Positions 7,632-17,614 are shown, counted from the first letter of the stretch. The stretch: DNA of 64,000 bases from Candidatus Gastranaerophilales bacterium (GCA_947625495.1 CANQOQ010000007.1:1-64000), one strand, 5' to 3'. The notes: generated by a model not told the origin, from the letters alone. A program made the numbers and translations.

Positions 7632-7838
7632 TTAAATTTCGACATCTTTTTCGTGATCAATAAAGAACGCATTCAACACATCTGCATCGTTTCGTAGATG
7701 TTTAACTACCGGTGCGAGATTGTAGCATTCTTCAATCTCCGGTTGATTGGCTACGAAATAATCAATAACAACTGCAGTGTTATAAATATTTTCTGACCAC
7801 TTGCTTAATTGCTTAAACTCTTTTGGAGTAATATTCAA
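7632..7838 (-). CDS. Small hypothetical protein with unusual start context
   Basis: About 68 residues, helical (EFKQLSKWSENIYNTAVVIDYF...VVKHLRNDADVLNAFF). The frame begins at TTG 7838 without its own ribosome binding site. A perfect GGAGG lies just upstream, before an ATG that opens a five-codon frame (MEKSD) whose TGA overlaps this TTG. Either a one-base loss split the true start MEKSD-LNITP from the body, or the mini-ORF couples translation to the TTG. It lies 74 bp downstream of the methyltransferase gene on the same strand. Confidence 0.45.
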   Translation of the reverse strand: MNITPKEFKQLSKWSENIYNTAVVIDYFVANQPEIEECYNLAPVVKHLRNDADVLNAFFIDHEKDVEI

Positions 7839-7912
7839 TCCGACTTTTCCATACGACCTCCTTTAACGTGTCGTATTCATCACTCAAAGTCAGAATTAAA
7901 TCAAGTCTATAA

Positions 7913-9757
7913 TTATATCAACGAGAGAATGCTTTCATCACCGCAAATATTTCTCACCTTTATTCTTAACGGCTTTTTGTCGGATTTGATTTTACCGTTC
8001 CAAAATTCTTTTGTCTTATTGCCGTTAATTATTACATAAGAGGTCTTGCCGTCTATTTTGATTTCACTATCACTATGCCATACCCCGTCTGTATTGGTAC
8101 AATCAAGTGAAACATACTCTATTGTGTCTAATCCGTTTTCACTTATTGTAATCGGTGTGTATTTCTTGTCAGCACCCTTTAGTGATTGTGCATACTTTTT
8201 TGCATTGTATTCATCAATTCTTTGTATAACTCTGTCGCTTACAAACTTATTGATTGTTATCTGATATTCTTTGAATATCTTTTCTTGAATTTCTTCTAAC
8301 TTGTAGTCAATAACATCTTCAACAACAACATCATCAAGAAGTTCCTTTAAATCCCGTAGTTCAATTTCAATATTTGTTGAATCATCTTCTTCAATAAACT
8401 TCTTAATCTCATCAATGTCAGTAATATCAATATAATATACAATGACTTTTTTTACACCTGCTGGTAAATCAGGGATTGCCTTATGTATGATTTCATTCAT
8501 CATTGGTTTATCAAGCAATTTAGTTGTGCTGTCCATCAAATTAGGAGTATAGACAGGAATCATACCGTCTTTCGAATCTTGAATAGCACCTTCCCAATAT
8601 TCATCAAGTGAATCTTCATTTTTTAATCCCTGTATTATAGACTTCATTTTTTCCATTGTCTGAACAGGATTTCTATATAATGATACTCCATCTTTTATTT
8701 CTCTAACAGTAAATTCTGCCTTATCTGCTACTAATCTATCTCTTGCGGTTTGAATACTATTGACACCAATATCGCAATGTATAAATTTTCTACCTAATTT
8801 ATTCGCAGCTGCGGCAGTTACACCACTCCCACCAAAGAAATCTGCCACAAGCATATTCTCGCAAGAACTTGCTTTTATAATTCTTTCAAGTAAAGCTTCA
8901 GGTTTTTGCGTTGCATAATCGGTATTTTGAATAGAATTTCCCTGTACTGCAAAAATATCTGACCATACATCTCCGGGATTTTTCCCCTTTTCTTCAAGAG
9001 CATCGGCATCTACTGATTGATATCTTGCTTCTCCTCTATGAGCACGAGCAATAGTTTCTGGACTATATTCTGTGCGAACAGAATCTAAATCGAAATATGT
9101 ATCATCAGATTTACTATAAAAATAAATTGTTTGATGTTTTCTACCAAAGGCACTATTTGTACTTGCACCTTTTATATAATGCCAAATAATTTCATTTTTG
9201 AAATTATTTTCGCCAAAAATTTCATCCATAAGGATTTTTACATAGTGTCCTATATTATAATCTAATTGAACATAAATTGATGCTGTTTCAGACATTATAC
9301 TTTTAATTGCCATTAAGTTTTCATACATCCAATTTAAGTAATCTTCTTTATTCCACACATCTCCATACATTTTTTCTTCAAATGCTTTGAGTTCTTCTAT
9401 ATCAAGTTCCTGTTCGGCTTTTGCGATTGCCTCTGCAACTTGTGGGTTTTTCCTGATATAAACCTTTTTAGCGTAATCAGCACCACTTGCAAACGGTGGG
9501 TCAATATATACCAAATTAACCTTTATATTATTATCTTTTAGGTATGCACAAGCCGATAAACATTCACCTCTGATAATCATATTATCTAGGTTATCACCGA
9601 CAATCTCTGTTGTTTCAACTTCATATAGAGGCATACCTCTTTTGAGTTTGTCTTTTACATCCAAATTGCCTTTATACTTCAATGTTCTTGAAAAATTATC
9701 AAGTATTGCTTGTCCTTCAATCGGTTCAGGGAAATAAGGTATATATTTAATAGCCAT
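7913..9757 (-). CDS. Type III-like DNA methyltransferase (Mod)
   Basis: 614 residues. Catalytic motif IV DPPF at residues 86-89 (NLVYIDPPFASGADY) precedes the AdoMet motif ADFFGGSG at about 304-310, the order of beta-class amino-methyltransferases such as type III Mod and PF01555 proteins. The C-terminal 200 residues would hold target recognition and Res contacts. It probably methylates adenine N6 (or cytosine N4) in a short asymmetric site. Its ATG overlaps the Res stop (TAATG), with AAGGAG inside the Res end, so the two are made from one message. Res-first order is less usual than mod-res. Confidence 0.9.
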   Translation of the reverse strand: MAIKYIPYFPEPIEGQAILDNFSRTLKYKGNLDVKDKLKRGMPLYEVETTEIVGDNLDNMIIRGECLSACAYLKDNNIKVNLVYIDPPFASGADYAKKVYIRKNPQVAEAIAKAEQELDIEELKAFEEKMYGDVWNKEDYLNWMYENLMAIKSIMSETASIYVQLDYNIGHYVKILMDEIFGENNFKNEIIWHYIKGASTNSAFGRKHQTIYFYSKSDDTYFDLDSVRTEYSPETIARAHRGEARYQSVDADALEEKGKNPGDVWSDIFAVQGNSIQNTDYATQKPEALLERIIKASSCENMLVADFFGGSGVTAAAANKLGRKFIHCDIGVNSIQTARDRLVADKAEFTVREIKDGVSLYRNPVQTMEKMKSIIQGLKNEDSLDEYWEGAIQDSKDGMIPVYTPNLMDSTTKLLDKPMMNEIIHKAIPDLPAGVKKVIVYYIDITDIDEIKKFIEEDDSTNIEIELRDLKELLDDVVVEDVIDYKLEEIQEKIFKEYQITINKFVSDRVIQRIDEYNAKKYAQSLKGADKKYTPITISENGLDTIEYVSLDCTNTDGVWHSDSEIKIDGKTSYVIINGNKTKEFWNGKIKSDKKPLRIKVRNICGDESILSLI

Positions 9758-12630
9758 TATTCATTCTCCTTAAAAAATTTTTTTATTTTATCGCTTGTCA
9801 AAGTGATTAAATCGTTATCGTTCATATCATCTTGTAAGTACAAGAAATCAAAGCGGTTATATCCAAACTCTTTATTATTTTGAGGGATAAAATCGTTTTC
9901 CATAAATTCTTTTTTCTCTTTGAAATTCTTTGCAAAACCTTCACCTTTGGTTTCAACTATCATAATTTTATGAATCTGATTGTTTTTTCTTTTGATAATC
10001 AAAAAGTCTGGTGTATAAATTCCCATATACTTCCAGTTATTCTTAGTTCCATTGTATGTTTTAATCTTAAATTCGGTTAAGACTTCATCCCCGTTGTAAT
10101 AAACCTCTAAGTCGCTTTCCTCAAACGCATTAAGAGTTAATATTTTATTCAAGAATAATTGTTCAAAAGAACTGTCCGTCTTGTATGGTAGATAGTGATA
10201 TGTTTTGTCTTTGTCGGTATTTGATTTAAACTTATCTTCGATCTCTTGTGCTTGTTGTTCTAAGCCATTTGCACGCAAAGTTTTTATTGTTTGTTGCATT
10301 TCCTCTGATAAAGTAAGTTTGCCTTCATCTTCTTTAATTATCGATTCAACTTTATCCTGTGTTGGTATGAAATCTTCGGGCTTTGAAGTTTCTATAGGAG
10401 ATATAAGTTTTTCAATAACTAACAGATTTACATTGTCTTTGATAGTTTCTTCTTTTGTATTAAAACTTCTTTTATCGAAAAATGCCTTTCTGATATTTGC
10501 TTCTATTTGCGTTACATTAAATTTAGAGCTGAAATACCTTGCTTCATTACTAATGTAGGTGATTTTATTAAATACAGACTTTAAATCTTGCTCGTATTTA
10601 TACAAATCTTTCAAGGTAATATTATTAAAACTTCCTTTTGAGATTCTATGTAACCATAGGTTAAAATTAGCAATCTGCCTTCCCATTTCCTTTGCCGTAT
10701 CATGTTCTATATATTCACCTGTTACAATATCCCAAGTCTTTATTATTCCTTTATACTCTTGTCCTTCTATTGAATTTTTAATAGATTCAGATATATTTGC
10801 TTTTTCAACTACTAATGTTTCATATTGAACGGATAACTGATAATATTCAATTGGCGGTAAATTTTTCTTATCCATTCGGTTATATCTATTTATTGATACT
10901 TTTGCCTTTTGAGTTCCTTGTTCAAACTCTTTAATATCAATATGGTGTTGTTTTTGTAATTGCATATTTAACTTATCTGCATTACCTTCATTCAAATATA
11001 TCAATGCTGATTCTGTTTTGTTTTTATCAACCTGCCTTAAACATCTGCATGAAGTTTGTAATACCATATTTACTGGGCAATCACCCTCTTGCGATAAAAT
11101 AACACCTGTTAAACTCTTACAATCCCAGCCCTCTTTACCGATTTGAACTAATAAAATAATTTTCTTCTTAGATATTGATTTGTCAAGTGTATCAAATTCT
11201 AATTGGGCGTTTTGTGGTTCTGTATATTTGTTATTCCCTTTGTGAAATTTCAATACAACTTCATCAGGATTCAGTCTGTAATCATTCAGAATTTCACAAA
11301 TTTTGGGGTATATAACTTCTTCTAAATTCTCTATCGTACCGCAATAAATACCTAATTTAGCGATAGTATTATCAGCATATTTTGTATTATTATACTTATC
11401 TAAAAATTCTCTTACACCGTTTTCTACAATCTCTAAACGGTTTCTGCTATTAGATATTTTTACTATCGGTTTTTTAAGGAAATTACCTATACCGTCAATT
11501 AACGGATAATAATATACAATATTAGAAATTTCCTTGTTCTCTGTTTTAAGATCATCCGTTATTTCTATCTTCTCGGATTTTTCAAGGTATGGTGTACCAG
11601 AAAAACCAATAACGGAATTAACCGTTTCATTCTGTGTCCAAGTGTTTACAACACTTCTTAATTTGATTTCATCACTTACTGCGTGGTGAACTTCATCAAT
11701 GAATATTGATAAACTCGGAATTTCTCCTATTAAATTTCTTAATTCATTTGCCGCACGATATTTTGCTTGTTCATCTTCGGAAAGCAAAAGCATTTGGTCG
11801 TCATCTTTTTTATCAACACGGTCAAGAATAACTTTTTCTGCATTGGTTACGGCTATTAAACCAAATAATTCGGATAACGGCTGGTGAATAGCAATCTTCT
11901 GAACATTCGGATTCTTAATCTTATTGCTTTTCTTGTCTGTTTTTGATTGGTCTAAAACCTCAAACTTAATCATTCGTTTGATTTCTGTTGCCGACGGTTC
12001 AGGAATCACCCATGAGGGATTAAATTTCTGTATAGTTCTTAAACTCGGAATTACAGAACTCTTTAATCCTGACGGTGCAAATATTATAAAATTGTGAGCA
12101 AAAGACTTATTGTTTGGTTCGTTCAATGCAAAGTACAAATCCAAGTACATGAAACAAGCCATTAAGAAAGTTTTTCCAGCACCCATTGGTAAACTAAATA
12201 AATAGTCCGTGTAATCAACATTGTAGAAAATATTTTGAAAAGCTAGCTTATAATCAATATTGTCGTAATTCTCTTTGATTTCTTTTTCAAGTTTTTTTGA
12301 TATTTGTTCACCTTTATCGTTTTTGGTTACTGCGTATTGATAAAGCGATAAAGCATATGGGTTCGTAATAAAATAATCTTTTAATTGTTGCTTTATTTCT
12401 AAATCTTCAACTTTTAAGGTATTAAAAGCACCCTCGTAAAATAATTTCCACAAGGGTATGTTCTGGCATTTTATCTTTAAAAACAAATATGTCTTGATTG
12501 CATCAATTTGTGCATCTCTTAGTTCATTTGTTTCTACAATATAGTTTATCAGTTCTTTTACAGTACAATCTTGAGAACTATACCACTCATCTCTTTTGTT
12601 TTGAATAATTGAATAAAACAACTTGTACAC
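9757..12630 (-). CDS. Type III-like restriction enzyme helicase-nuclease (Res)
   Basis: 957 residues. SF2 helicase motifs in order: MGAGKT (Walker A, about 149-156), DEVHH (about 311), SGTPY (about 342) and GKEGWDC...QTSCRCLRQVD (motifs V-VI, about 500-530). The C-terminus has a PD-(D/E)XK nuclease core: PDFLII (about 874) and ETKGEG (about 892). This is the Res layout: ATP-driven motor plus endonuclease. The start is GTG 12630 (TTG four codons on is an alternative). With the adjoining Mod it forms a complete restriction-modification pair, divergent from the ATPase cassette across 122 bp. Confidence 0.9.
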   Translation of the reverse strand: MYKLFYSIIQNKRDEWYSSQDCTVKELINYIVETNELRDAQIDAIKTYLFLKIKCQNIPLWKLFYEGAFNTLKVEDLEIKQQLKDYFITNPYALSLYQYAVTKNDKGEQISKKLEKEIKENYDNIDYKLAFQNIFYNVDYTDYLFSLPMGAGKTFLMACFMYLDLYFALNEPNNKSFAHNFIIFAPSGLKSSVIPSLRTIQKFNPSWVIPEPSATEIKRMIKFEVLDQSKTDKKSNKIKNPNVQKIAIHQPLSELFGLIAVTNAEKVILDRVDKKDDDQMLLLSEDEQAKYRAANELRNLIGEIPSLSIFIDEVHHAVSDEIKLRSVVNTWTQNETVNSVIGFSGTPYLEKSEKIEITDDLKTENKEISNIVYYYPLIDGIGNFLKKPIVKISNSRNRLEIVENGVREFLDKYNNTKYADNTIAKLGIYCGTIENLEEVIYPKICEILNDYRLNPDEVVLKFHKGNNKYTEPQNAQLEFDTLDKSISKKKIILLVQIGKEGWDCKSLTGVILSQEGDCPVNMVLQTSCRCLRQVDKNKTESALIYLNEGNADKLNMQLQKQHHIDIKEFEQGTQKAKVSINRYNRMDKKNLPPIEYYQLSVQYETLVVEKANISESIKNSIEGQEYKGIIKTWDIVTGEYIEHDTAKEMGRQIANFNLWLHRISKGSFNNITLKDLYKYEQDLKSVFNKITYISNEARYFSSKFNVTQIEANIRKAFFDKRSFNTKEETIKDNVNLLVIEKLISPIETSKPEDFIPTQDKVESIIKEDEGKLTLSEEMQQTIKTLRANGLEQQAQEIEDKFKSNTDKDKTYHYLPYKTDSSFEQLFLNKILTLNAFEESDLEVYYNGDEVLTEFKIKTYNGTKNNWKYMGIYTPDFLIIKRKNNQIHKIMIVETKGEGFAKNFKEKKEFMENDFIPQNNKEFGYNRFDFLYLQDDMNDNDLITLTSDKIKKFFKENE

Positions 12631-12752
12631 CTATCTTGTATTCTAAATTTATACTACCATAAAAATAGATATAAAGTTATATAAAGATGCCATTTATATT
12701 GCATTTTTGTAGTAGAATAATTGTAGACTTAAAAGAATAGTGGAGTAGTTAT

Positions 12753-14693
12753 ATGAATTTCCCTAAAATACATAAAATTAATATATCTAATTTTTCATTG
12801 TACAAGCAAAAAGATGAGATAGAATTAAATCTAAAAGATGGTGTTTTTTGTTTAGCAGGTGCAAATGGTTTAGGGAAGTCAACATTTATTGCAATTGTAT
12901 CATATGCTCTTATGGGAATTGTTGTTGATCCAAAGAAAAATTTTGATTCTATTAATCAAATTACAGAATTTTACAAAAAAAATGAAAAATTTGCAGAAAC
13001 TTATTTTGACGGAAGAATTGATGAATCAAAAAGAAATTTGGCTAATGTTAGTATTGAGTTTTCTGTTGGAGATTTTTTATATAATTTAAAACGAAATTTT
13101 TTTGAAATAACCAATTTATTAGAATTTTCAAGAAAAAACAAAATTACAAATGAAGAAACTGTTGATAACAATAGTACTTCTACAGAATTATTGGAGCTTT
13201 ATAAAAAACATCTTACCAAAGATATTGGAGTTGCTACCTTTGAACAATTTGCATTTTTACAATCATTTGTATTAACTTTTGATGAAAGTAAAAAACTTAT
13301 CTTTTGGGATACACCAGTCATGAATAGAATATTACATTTATTTTTTGGTATAGATCCTGAATATGCAAATAGAGCTGATGATTTAAGGAAGAAGATAGCC
13401 AAACACGAATCCAACTTGCGTAATATTCAGTGGAATATTACGCAAAATGAAAGAGAAATTGTAGAGATAACAAATCCATTATTGCTAGATATCAGTGTTG
13501 CTGATGCTGAAATTTTGATAAACACAATAAAGGAAGATGAAAATTCAGTAGAAGAACTCCAAAAAAATATTGAAAAACAAGATTCAGCTATTAGTGAATG
13601 TGACTTAAATATAAAAAATCTCGCAATAAAAATAGTTGAACTGAATGCAAAATATGAGGAAGTTTTTAAATCATTAGAAAATTCTGAAATATTAATAGAA
13701 AAAGATTCCACTATAATCGCTTTATTAAGAAAAATCAGTTATAAAATTTTAAATAAGGAAGAAATAACTAATGAATTTGAAGATTTGAAAACAAGAATAG
13801 TAGAAGTTAGCAAAATATTAGATAAACATTGTCAAGAAGAAAGGATGATAGAATTAAAAAATATTGATGATGAAATTATAATTTCCAGAAAACAACAAGA
13901 AGAATATATTGCTAAGAAAAATCGTGTTGAAAAAGAAATAACTGAAAATAAAAAAATATTAGAAGACTTAAAAATTAAACTAAATAATTTAAAATATAAA
14001 AATGAAAAAATTATAAAACAGTATGATTTATATATCTCTGCTAATACAGATGATCGTATAAATTCTATCAAAAAAGTGGTAGAAAATGATAAAATAAGAA
14101 AAATAGAAGAAGGTAAATTAAGAGATAAATACAAAGAAGAATTATCAATATTGGAAAAGGATATGCGTACTCAATATCATAAGACAGAACTTGAGTTTAT
14201 TCCAATATTTAAAAAATATGCTACAAATTTTTTAGGCCTGGATATTGATATCGAATTGAAAAATACTGCAAGTACAGGTCTTTACTTGAGCTTAAAAGTT
14301 AATAGTACCGAAAGAAAAGATAAACATCAATTGTCTGAAAGTCAACAATATTTTATTGATATTGCTCTAAGATTTGCGTTGATAGAAATAAGTGCATCAA
14401 AATATGCAACAATATTTATAGATACACCTGAAGGTTCTCTTGATATTGCATATGAAAGCCGTGCAGGGAAAATGTTTGGAGATTTTGTTAAACAAGGGTT
14501 TGACATTATAATGACTGCCAATATAAATTCTTCTCAATTACTATTACAGCTTGCAAAAAAATGTTCTCAAGAAAAAATGAATCTTGAACGTATGACAGAA
14601 TGGACAATATTGTCTACAGTTCAACAGGAAGAACAGAACGTAATAGAAAAAGCATTCAATGATATTGAAGGAGCATTAAATGGTACAAACTAA
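12753..14693 (+). CDS. SMC/Rad50-like ABC ATPase of a four-gene cassette
   Basis: 646 residues. Walker A GANGLGKST at about 36-44, coiled coil across roughly 200-470, ABC signature LSESQ at about 527 and Walker B TIFIDTPEGSLD at about 552-563. The last motif resembles the IDTPxGxLD form of DndD and related defence ATPases rather than chromosome-maintenance SMC proteins. The coiled coil is short and lacks a visible zinc hook (no CxxC). It likely binds DNA and controls the partner nuclease with ATP (inference). GGAG lies before ATG 12753; the gene overlaps the next by 14 bp. Strongly AT-rich codon use. Confidence 0.85.
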   Translation: MNFPKIHKINISNFSLYKQKDEIELNLKDGVFCLAGANGLGKSTFIAIVSYALMGIVVDPKKNFDSINQITEFYKKNEKFAETYFDGRIDESKRNLANVSIEFSVGDFLYNLKRNFFEITNLLEFSRKNKITNEETVDNNSTSTELLELYKKHLTKDIGVATFEQFAFLQSFVLTFDESKKLIFWDTPVMNRILHLFFGIDPEYANRADDLRKKIAKHESNLRNIQWNITQNEREIVEITNPLLLDISVADAEILINTIKEDENSVEELQKNIEKQDSAISECDLNIKNLAIKIVELNAKYEEVFKSLENSEILIEKDSTIIALLRKISYKILNKEEITNEFEDLKTRIVEVSKILDKHCQEERMIELKNIDDEIIISRKQQEEYIAKKNRVEKEITENKKILEDLKIKLNNLKYKNEKIIKQYDLYISANTDDRINSIKKVVENDKIRKIEEGKLRDKYKEELSILEKDMRTQYHKTELEFIPIFKKYATNFLGLDIDIELKNTASTGLYLSLKVNSTERKDKHQLSESQQYFIDIALRFALIEISASKYATIFIDTPEGSLDIAYESRAGKMFGDFVKQGFDIIMTANINSSQLLLQLAKKCSQEKMNLERMTEWTILSTVQQEEQNVIEKAFNDIEGALNGTN

Positions 14694-15294
14694 CTCTACT
14701 GCTATATATGATACTCTTCTAATAGCCAAAATTTTGGTACAGTATAACAAGGATTTCAATTTTTCAGAAATTAATCTATTCTGTTATTTCGCTTGTTTGT
14801 TATCATTATACAATGGTCAACCTTTGTCATATTGGGGCTACAACTTTATAAAAAATGAATTCGGAGTACCAATATCAGCTGAAGTACAAATATCTGTTCA
14901 GCGATTAATTGAATTAGGACATTTGGCGAATACGTCTCCTGGATACTACAATATCACAGAAAAAGGTATAAATTTTTTAGATACGTTGAATTATATCCAA
15001 AGATATCAAGAACGTAGAAATTATATTGAAAATGCTTGTAACACATTGTTAGTAAATTCTATAGGACATATTAGACAAATTATTAATCAAGATCCTGTTA
15101 TATCAACAGTAAAAGAATCACCTTTAAGAGTATTGTTGAACGAAACATCTGGAACGACAGAACTTTTGTATAAACAATTCACAATATTAAAAAGTGCAAT
15201 TAAATGCGATATCGACAAGGATTTATTTATCGTTGCTTTATCTTGGTTAAAATGTGTACAAAATATTGAGGAATTTGGATATGTATACAAGTAA
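14680..15294 (+). CDS. Winged-helix-like middle component of the ATPase cassette
   Basis: 204 residues with AAGGAG before ATG 14680, inside the end of the ATPase gene. The N-terminal 100 residues look like a winged helix: helices (NLFCYFACLLSLYN, EVQISVQRLIELGHL) followed by a TSPGYYNITEKGINFL wing. The C-terminus is helical. It resembles in size and position the small middle components of ABC three-component (ABC-3C) conflict systems, or kleisin-associated winged-helix partners of SMC proteins, but I cannot assign a family. It probably bridges ATPase and nuclease (inference). Overlaps the nuclease gene by 14 bp. Confidence 0.65.
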   Translation: MVQTNSTAIYDTLLIAKILVQYNKDFNFSEINLFCYFACLLSLYNGQPLSYWGYNFIKNEFGVPISAEVQISVQRLIELGHLANTSPGYYNITEKGINFLDTLNYIQRYQERRNYIENACNTLLVNSIGHIRQIINQDPVISTVKESPLRVLLNETSGTTELLYKQFTILKSAIKCDIDKDLFIVALSWLKCVQNIEEFGYVYK

Positions 15295-16345
15295 TCAAGA
15301 AATAGATGCAGCTGTTAAATTGTTATCTGATGACTTTGCAATGAATATATATAAATGTTATGGGATTGAAATTTCTGCTTGCTTTAAAAGTGTGCTTCAG
15401 GGAATTCCTCATATTTTAAAGAATTTAGATCTAAATAAATATAAATCGATAAGAATTTTAAAATGCGATCTTGAGGATATAGATAATATAAGCTTGCTAA
15501 CTAATATTACCAATTATTCGCATTTATCAAATTTTATAAAGCCTTATATGCTTATCTATATTGTTAATACAAGTAATATATATATTTATTCTTCTGATGA
15601 TTTATATGATATAAATAATTTATTAGAAAAAACTTTTGTTTATGAGTATCATAATTGCCAAGACATTTTTCACACTAAAGAAAATAGCTATATAATTCCC
15701 AATTTATCTGGTGGAGAAAGTGTTTTTACTATATCTACATATAAAGACCTTGATGAAGCTCTTATGCAATATAAAACAGCAGTAGTTGACTGTGTAACTT
15801 GTCCTTTTATACAAAACTCTATATTTGATCCAAACCGCATATTTTTTAAGAGAAAACCAGAACATTATTTAAGAGATTCTTTAAATTATTATTTGAATGC
15901 TAGATTAAGAGGTGATAATATAGAAATTAGGCCAGAACAGATAATTGATACATCGCATCCTGTTGATATTAAAATAACTTGGGGAAATACAAATCATCTT
16001 GCCTTAATAGAAATAAAATGGCTTGGACAATCAATAAATGAAGAAACATTAGATTTAACTACAGGATATACAGAATCAAGGGCAAGGGATGGGGCTAAAC
16101 AATTAGCAGATTATCTTGATGGAAATAAGTTACAAGTTCCAAATCATAATACAAAAGGATACCTAGTAGTTTATGATTTAAGACGTAAGAATATAAACAA
16201 AGATACCAGATGTATTAACAAAGAAAATGGGCTATATTATAGAGATATGGATATTAGCTATGCCCCTAACTATGAAGCAATTAGAGATGATTTTCACAAA
16301 CCATTCAGATTTTTTATAGAACCGAGGTGTGAAGATGCATCTTAA
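15281..16345 (+). CDS. PD-(D/E)XK nuclease of the ATPase cassette
   Basis: 354 residues from ATG 15281 (GAGG nine bases upstream; the longer frame from GTG 15254 lacks support). The C-terminal half carries a restriction-type nuclease core: SHPVDIKITW with Asp229, then ALIEIKWLGQS with Glu244 and Lys246, followed by GAKQLADYLDG and GYLVVYDLRRK, which fit the later strands and helix of the fold. The N-terminal half is unassigned and could sense DNA or the ATPase. Overlaps genes on both sides (14 bp and 11 bp). The pairing with a methyltransferase suggests it cuts DNA that lacks the mark. Confidence 0.75.
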   Translation: MYTSNQEIDAAVKLLSDDFAMNIYKCYGIEISACFKSVLQGIPHILKNLDLNKYKSIRILKCDLEDIDNISLLTNITNYSHLSNFIKPYMLIYIVNTSNIYIYSSDDLYDINNLLEKTFVYEYHNCQDIFHTKENSYIIPNLSGGESVFTISTYKDLDEALMQYKTAVVDCVTCPFIQNSIFDPNRIFFKRKPEHYLRDSLNYYLNARLRGDNIEIRPEQIIDTSHPVDIKITWGNTNHLALIEIKWLGQSINEETLDLTTGYTESRARDGAKQLADYLDGNKLQVPNHNTKGYLVVYDLRRKNINKDTRCINKENGLYYRDMDISYAPNYEAIRDDFHKPFRFFIEPRCEDAS

Positions 16346-17594
16346 TGAAGAATTTTTATTAAAAGATCAAAATGTATCTACCGCAGGAGATACAATATCA
16401 TTGCCGAGACACCGCTGGTACTATTATAAAGAGGGGTTCTCACCATCATTAGTAAAAAAAGCTATTGAGATGTTGTCATTAGAAGAGAATGACTTAATTA
16501 TAGATCCATTTAATGGAAGTGGAACTGTAACCTTAACTTGTTCGGAAAATAATGTTAAATCTATTGGTCTAGAAGTCAATCCCTTTACGGCATTTATTGC
16601 AAAAACTAAAGTAAAATCAGCAAAAATTAAACAATTTGATAATGATGTTAAGTTTATAATTGAAAAAGTCCACAAACCCAAAACTTCTCCTTTACAAAAT
16701 TTTTCAACATTTACAGAATTCTCTGGTAAAACCAAATGGCTATTTAATTCTGAGGTCTTAAATTCATACTACGCAGGATTATCAAATTTAGATAATATTA
16801 AAAATGAAAATACTAAGGCTCTCATTAAATTGGCTTTAATACGTGCAATAATGGAAAATTCAAATGTTAGGCGTGATGGTAAATGTTTACGTTATCGTAA
16901 TAATTGGCAAGATTTACATTATAATAAGGAAACATATTTAGAGTCATTGGAAAAAAGATTGTGCATTATAAGAGAAGATCTTAATTGCGAAAATAAATTA
17001 AAAATTCCAAAAATAATATGTGGTGATTCTAGAAAAATATTATCGAAGAGTATGAAAGAAAAATTTTCCCTATGTATTACATCTCCACCTTATCTTAATA
17101 CATTTGATTATACTGATATATATCGACCAGAATTATTTTTAGGTGGTTTTGTGAATTCCATGGAAGAACTGTATAAGTTAAGATTAAATACTATAAGGTC
17201 ACATATACAAGCAAAATGGGAAAAACCAATAATTAATGATTTTGGTACAATGTATGCAACTGCAATATCAGAGATTTTAAAAAGGCAAGATCAACTCATG
17301 CATTGTAATATTCCTATGATGATACAAGCATATTTTGAAGATATGAGTAATATTTTAAAAATGCTAAGAAATAATGCAAAAGATAATGCAGAATTATGGT
17401 TAGTGGTTTCAACATCTGCATATGCAGGGATTGAAATCCCTGTGGACATGATTATTGGTGAAATTGGTAATAAAGTTGGTTGGGCACTTAAAGAAATTGG
17501 CGTATTGAGGCATATACGAAAAAGAAAAACAAAATATAGTAAAGAGATTGATCATTTAAGAGAGAGTGTTGTTATATTTACTGCATCAAAATAA
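16335..17594 (+). CDS. DNA methyltransferase of the ATPase cassette
   Basis: 419 residues from ATG 16335 (GAGG seven bases upstream, inside the nuclease gene end). Motif I DPFNGSGT at residues 57-64 with IGLEVNP following, then catalytic SPPY at 250-253 (CITSPPYLNTFDYTD). Motif I precedes motif IV, the opposite of the Mod protein at 7913-9757, so the two enzymes are of different classes. It likely makes N6-adenine or N4-cytosine marks. Last gene of the overlapping cassette. It could mark self-DNA against the nuclease at 15281-16345 or have its own site. It ends 20 bp before the convergent recombinase gene. Confidence 0.85.
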   Translation: MHLNEEFLLKDQNVSTAGDTISLPRHRWYYYKEGFSPSLVKKAIEMLSLEENDLIIDPFNGSGTVTLTCSENNVKSIGLEVNPFTAFIAKTKVKSAKIKQFDNDVKFIIEKVHKPKTSPLQNFSTFTEFSGKTKWLFNSEVLNSYYAGLSNLDNIKNENTKALIKLALIRAIMENSNVRRDGKCLRYRNNWQDLHYNKETYLESLEKRLCIIREDLNCENKLKIPKIICGDSRKILSKSMKEKFSLCITSPPYLNTFDYTDIYRPELFLGGFVNSMEELYKLRLNTIRSHIQAKWEKPIINDFGTMYATAISEILKRQDQLMHCNIPMMIQAYFEDMSNILKMLRNNAKDNAELWLVVSTSAYAGIEIPVDMIIGEIGNKVGWALKEIGVLRHIRKRKTKYSKEIDHLRESVVIFTASK

Positions 17595-17614
17595 ACAACT
17601 TCTAATGTAAATTC

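Noticed and set aside
7913-17594. BREX, DISARM, Wadjet, Lamassu or Dnd system
   Set aside because: No PglZ, BrxC, phospholipase, JetABCD set, LmuA/C pattern or DndB/C/E gene is present; only single components are similar.
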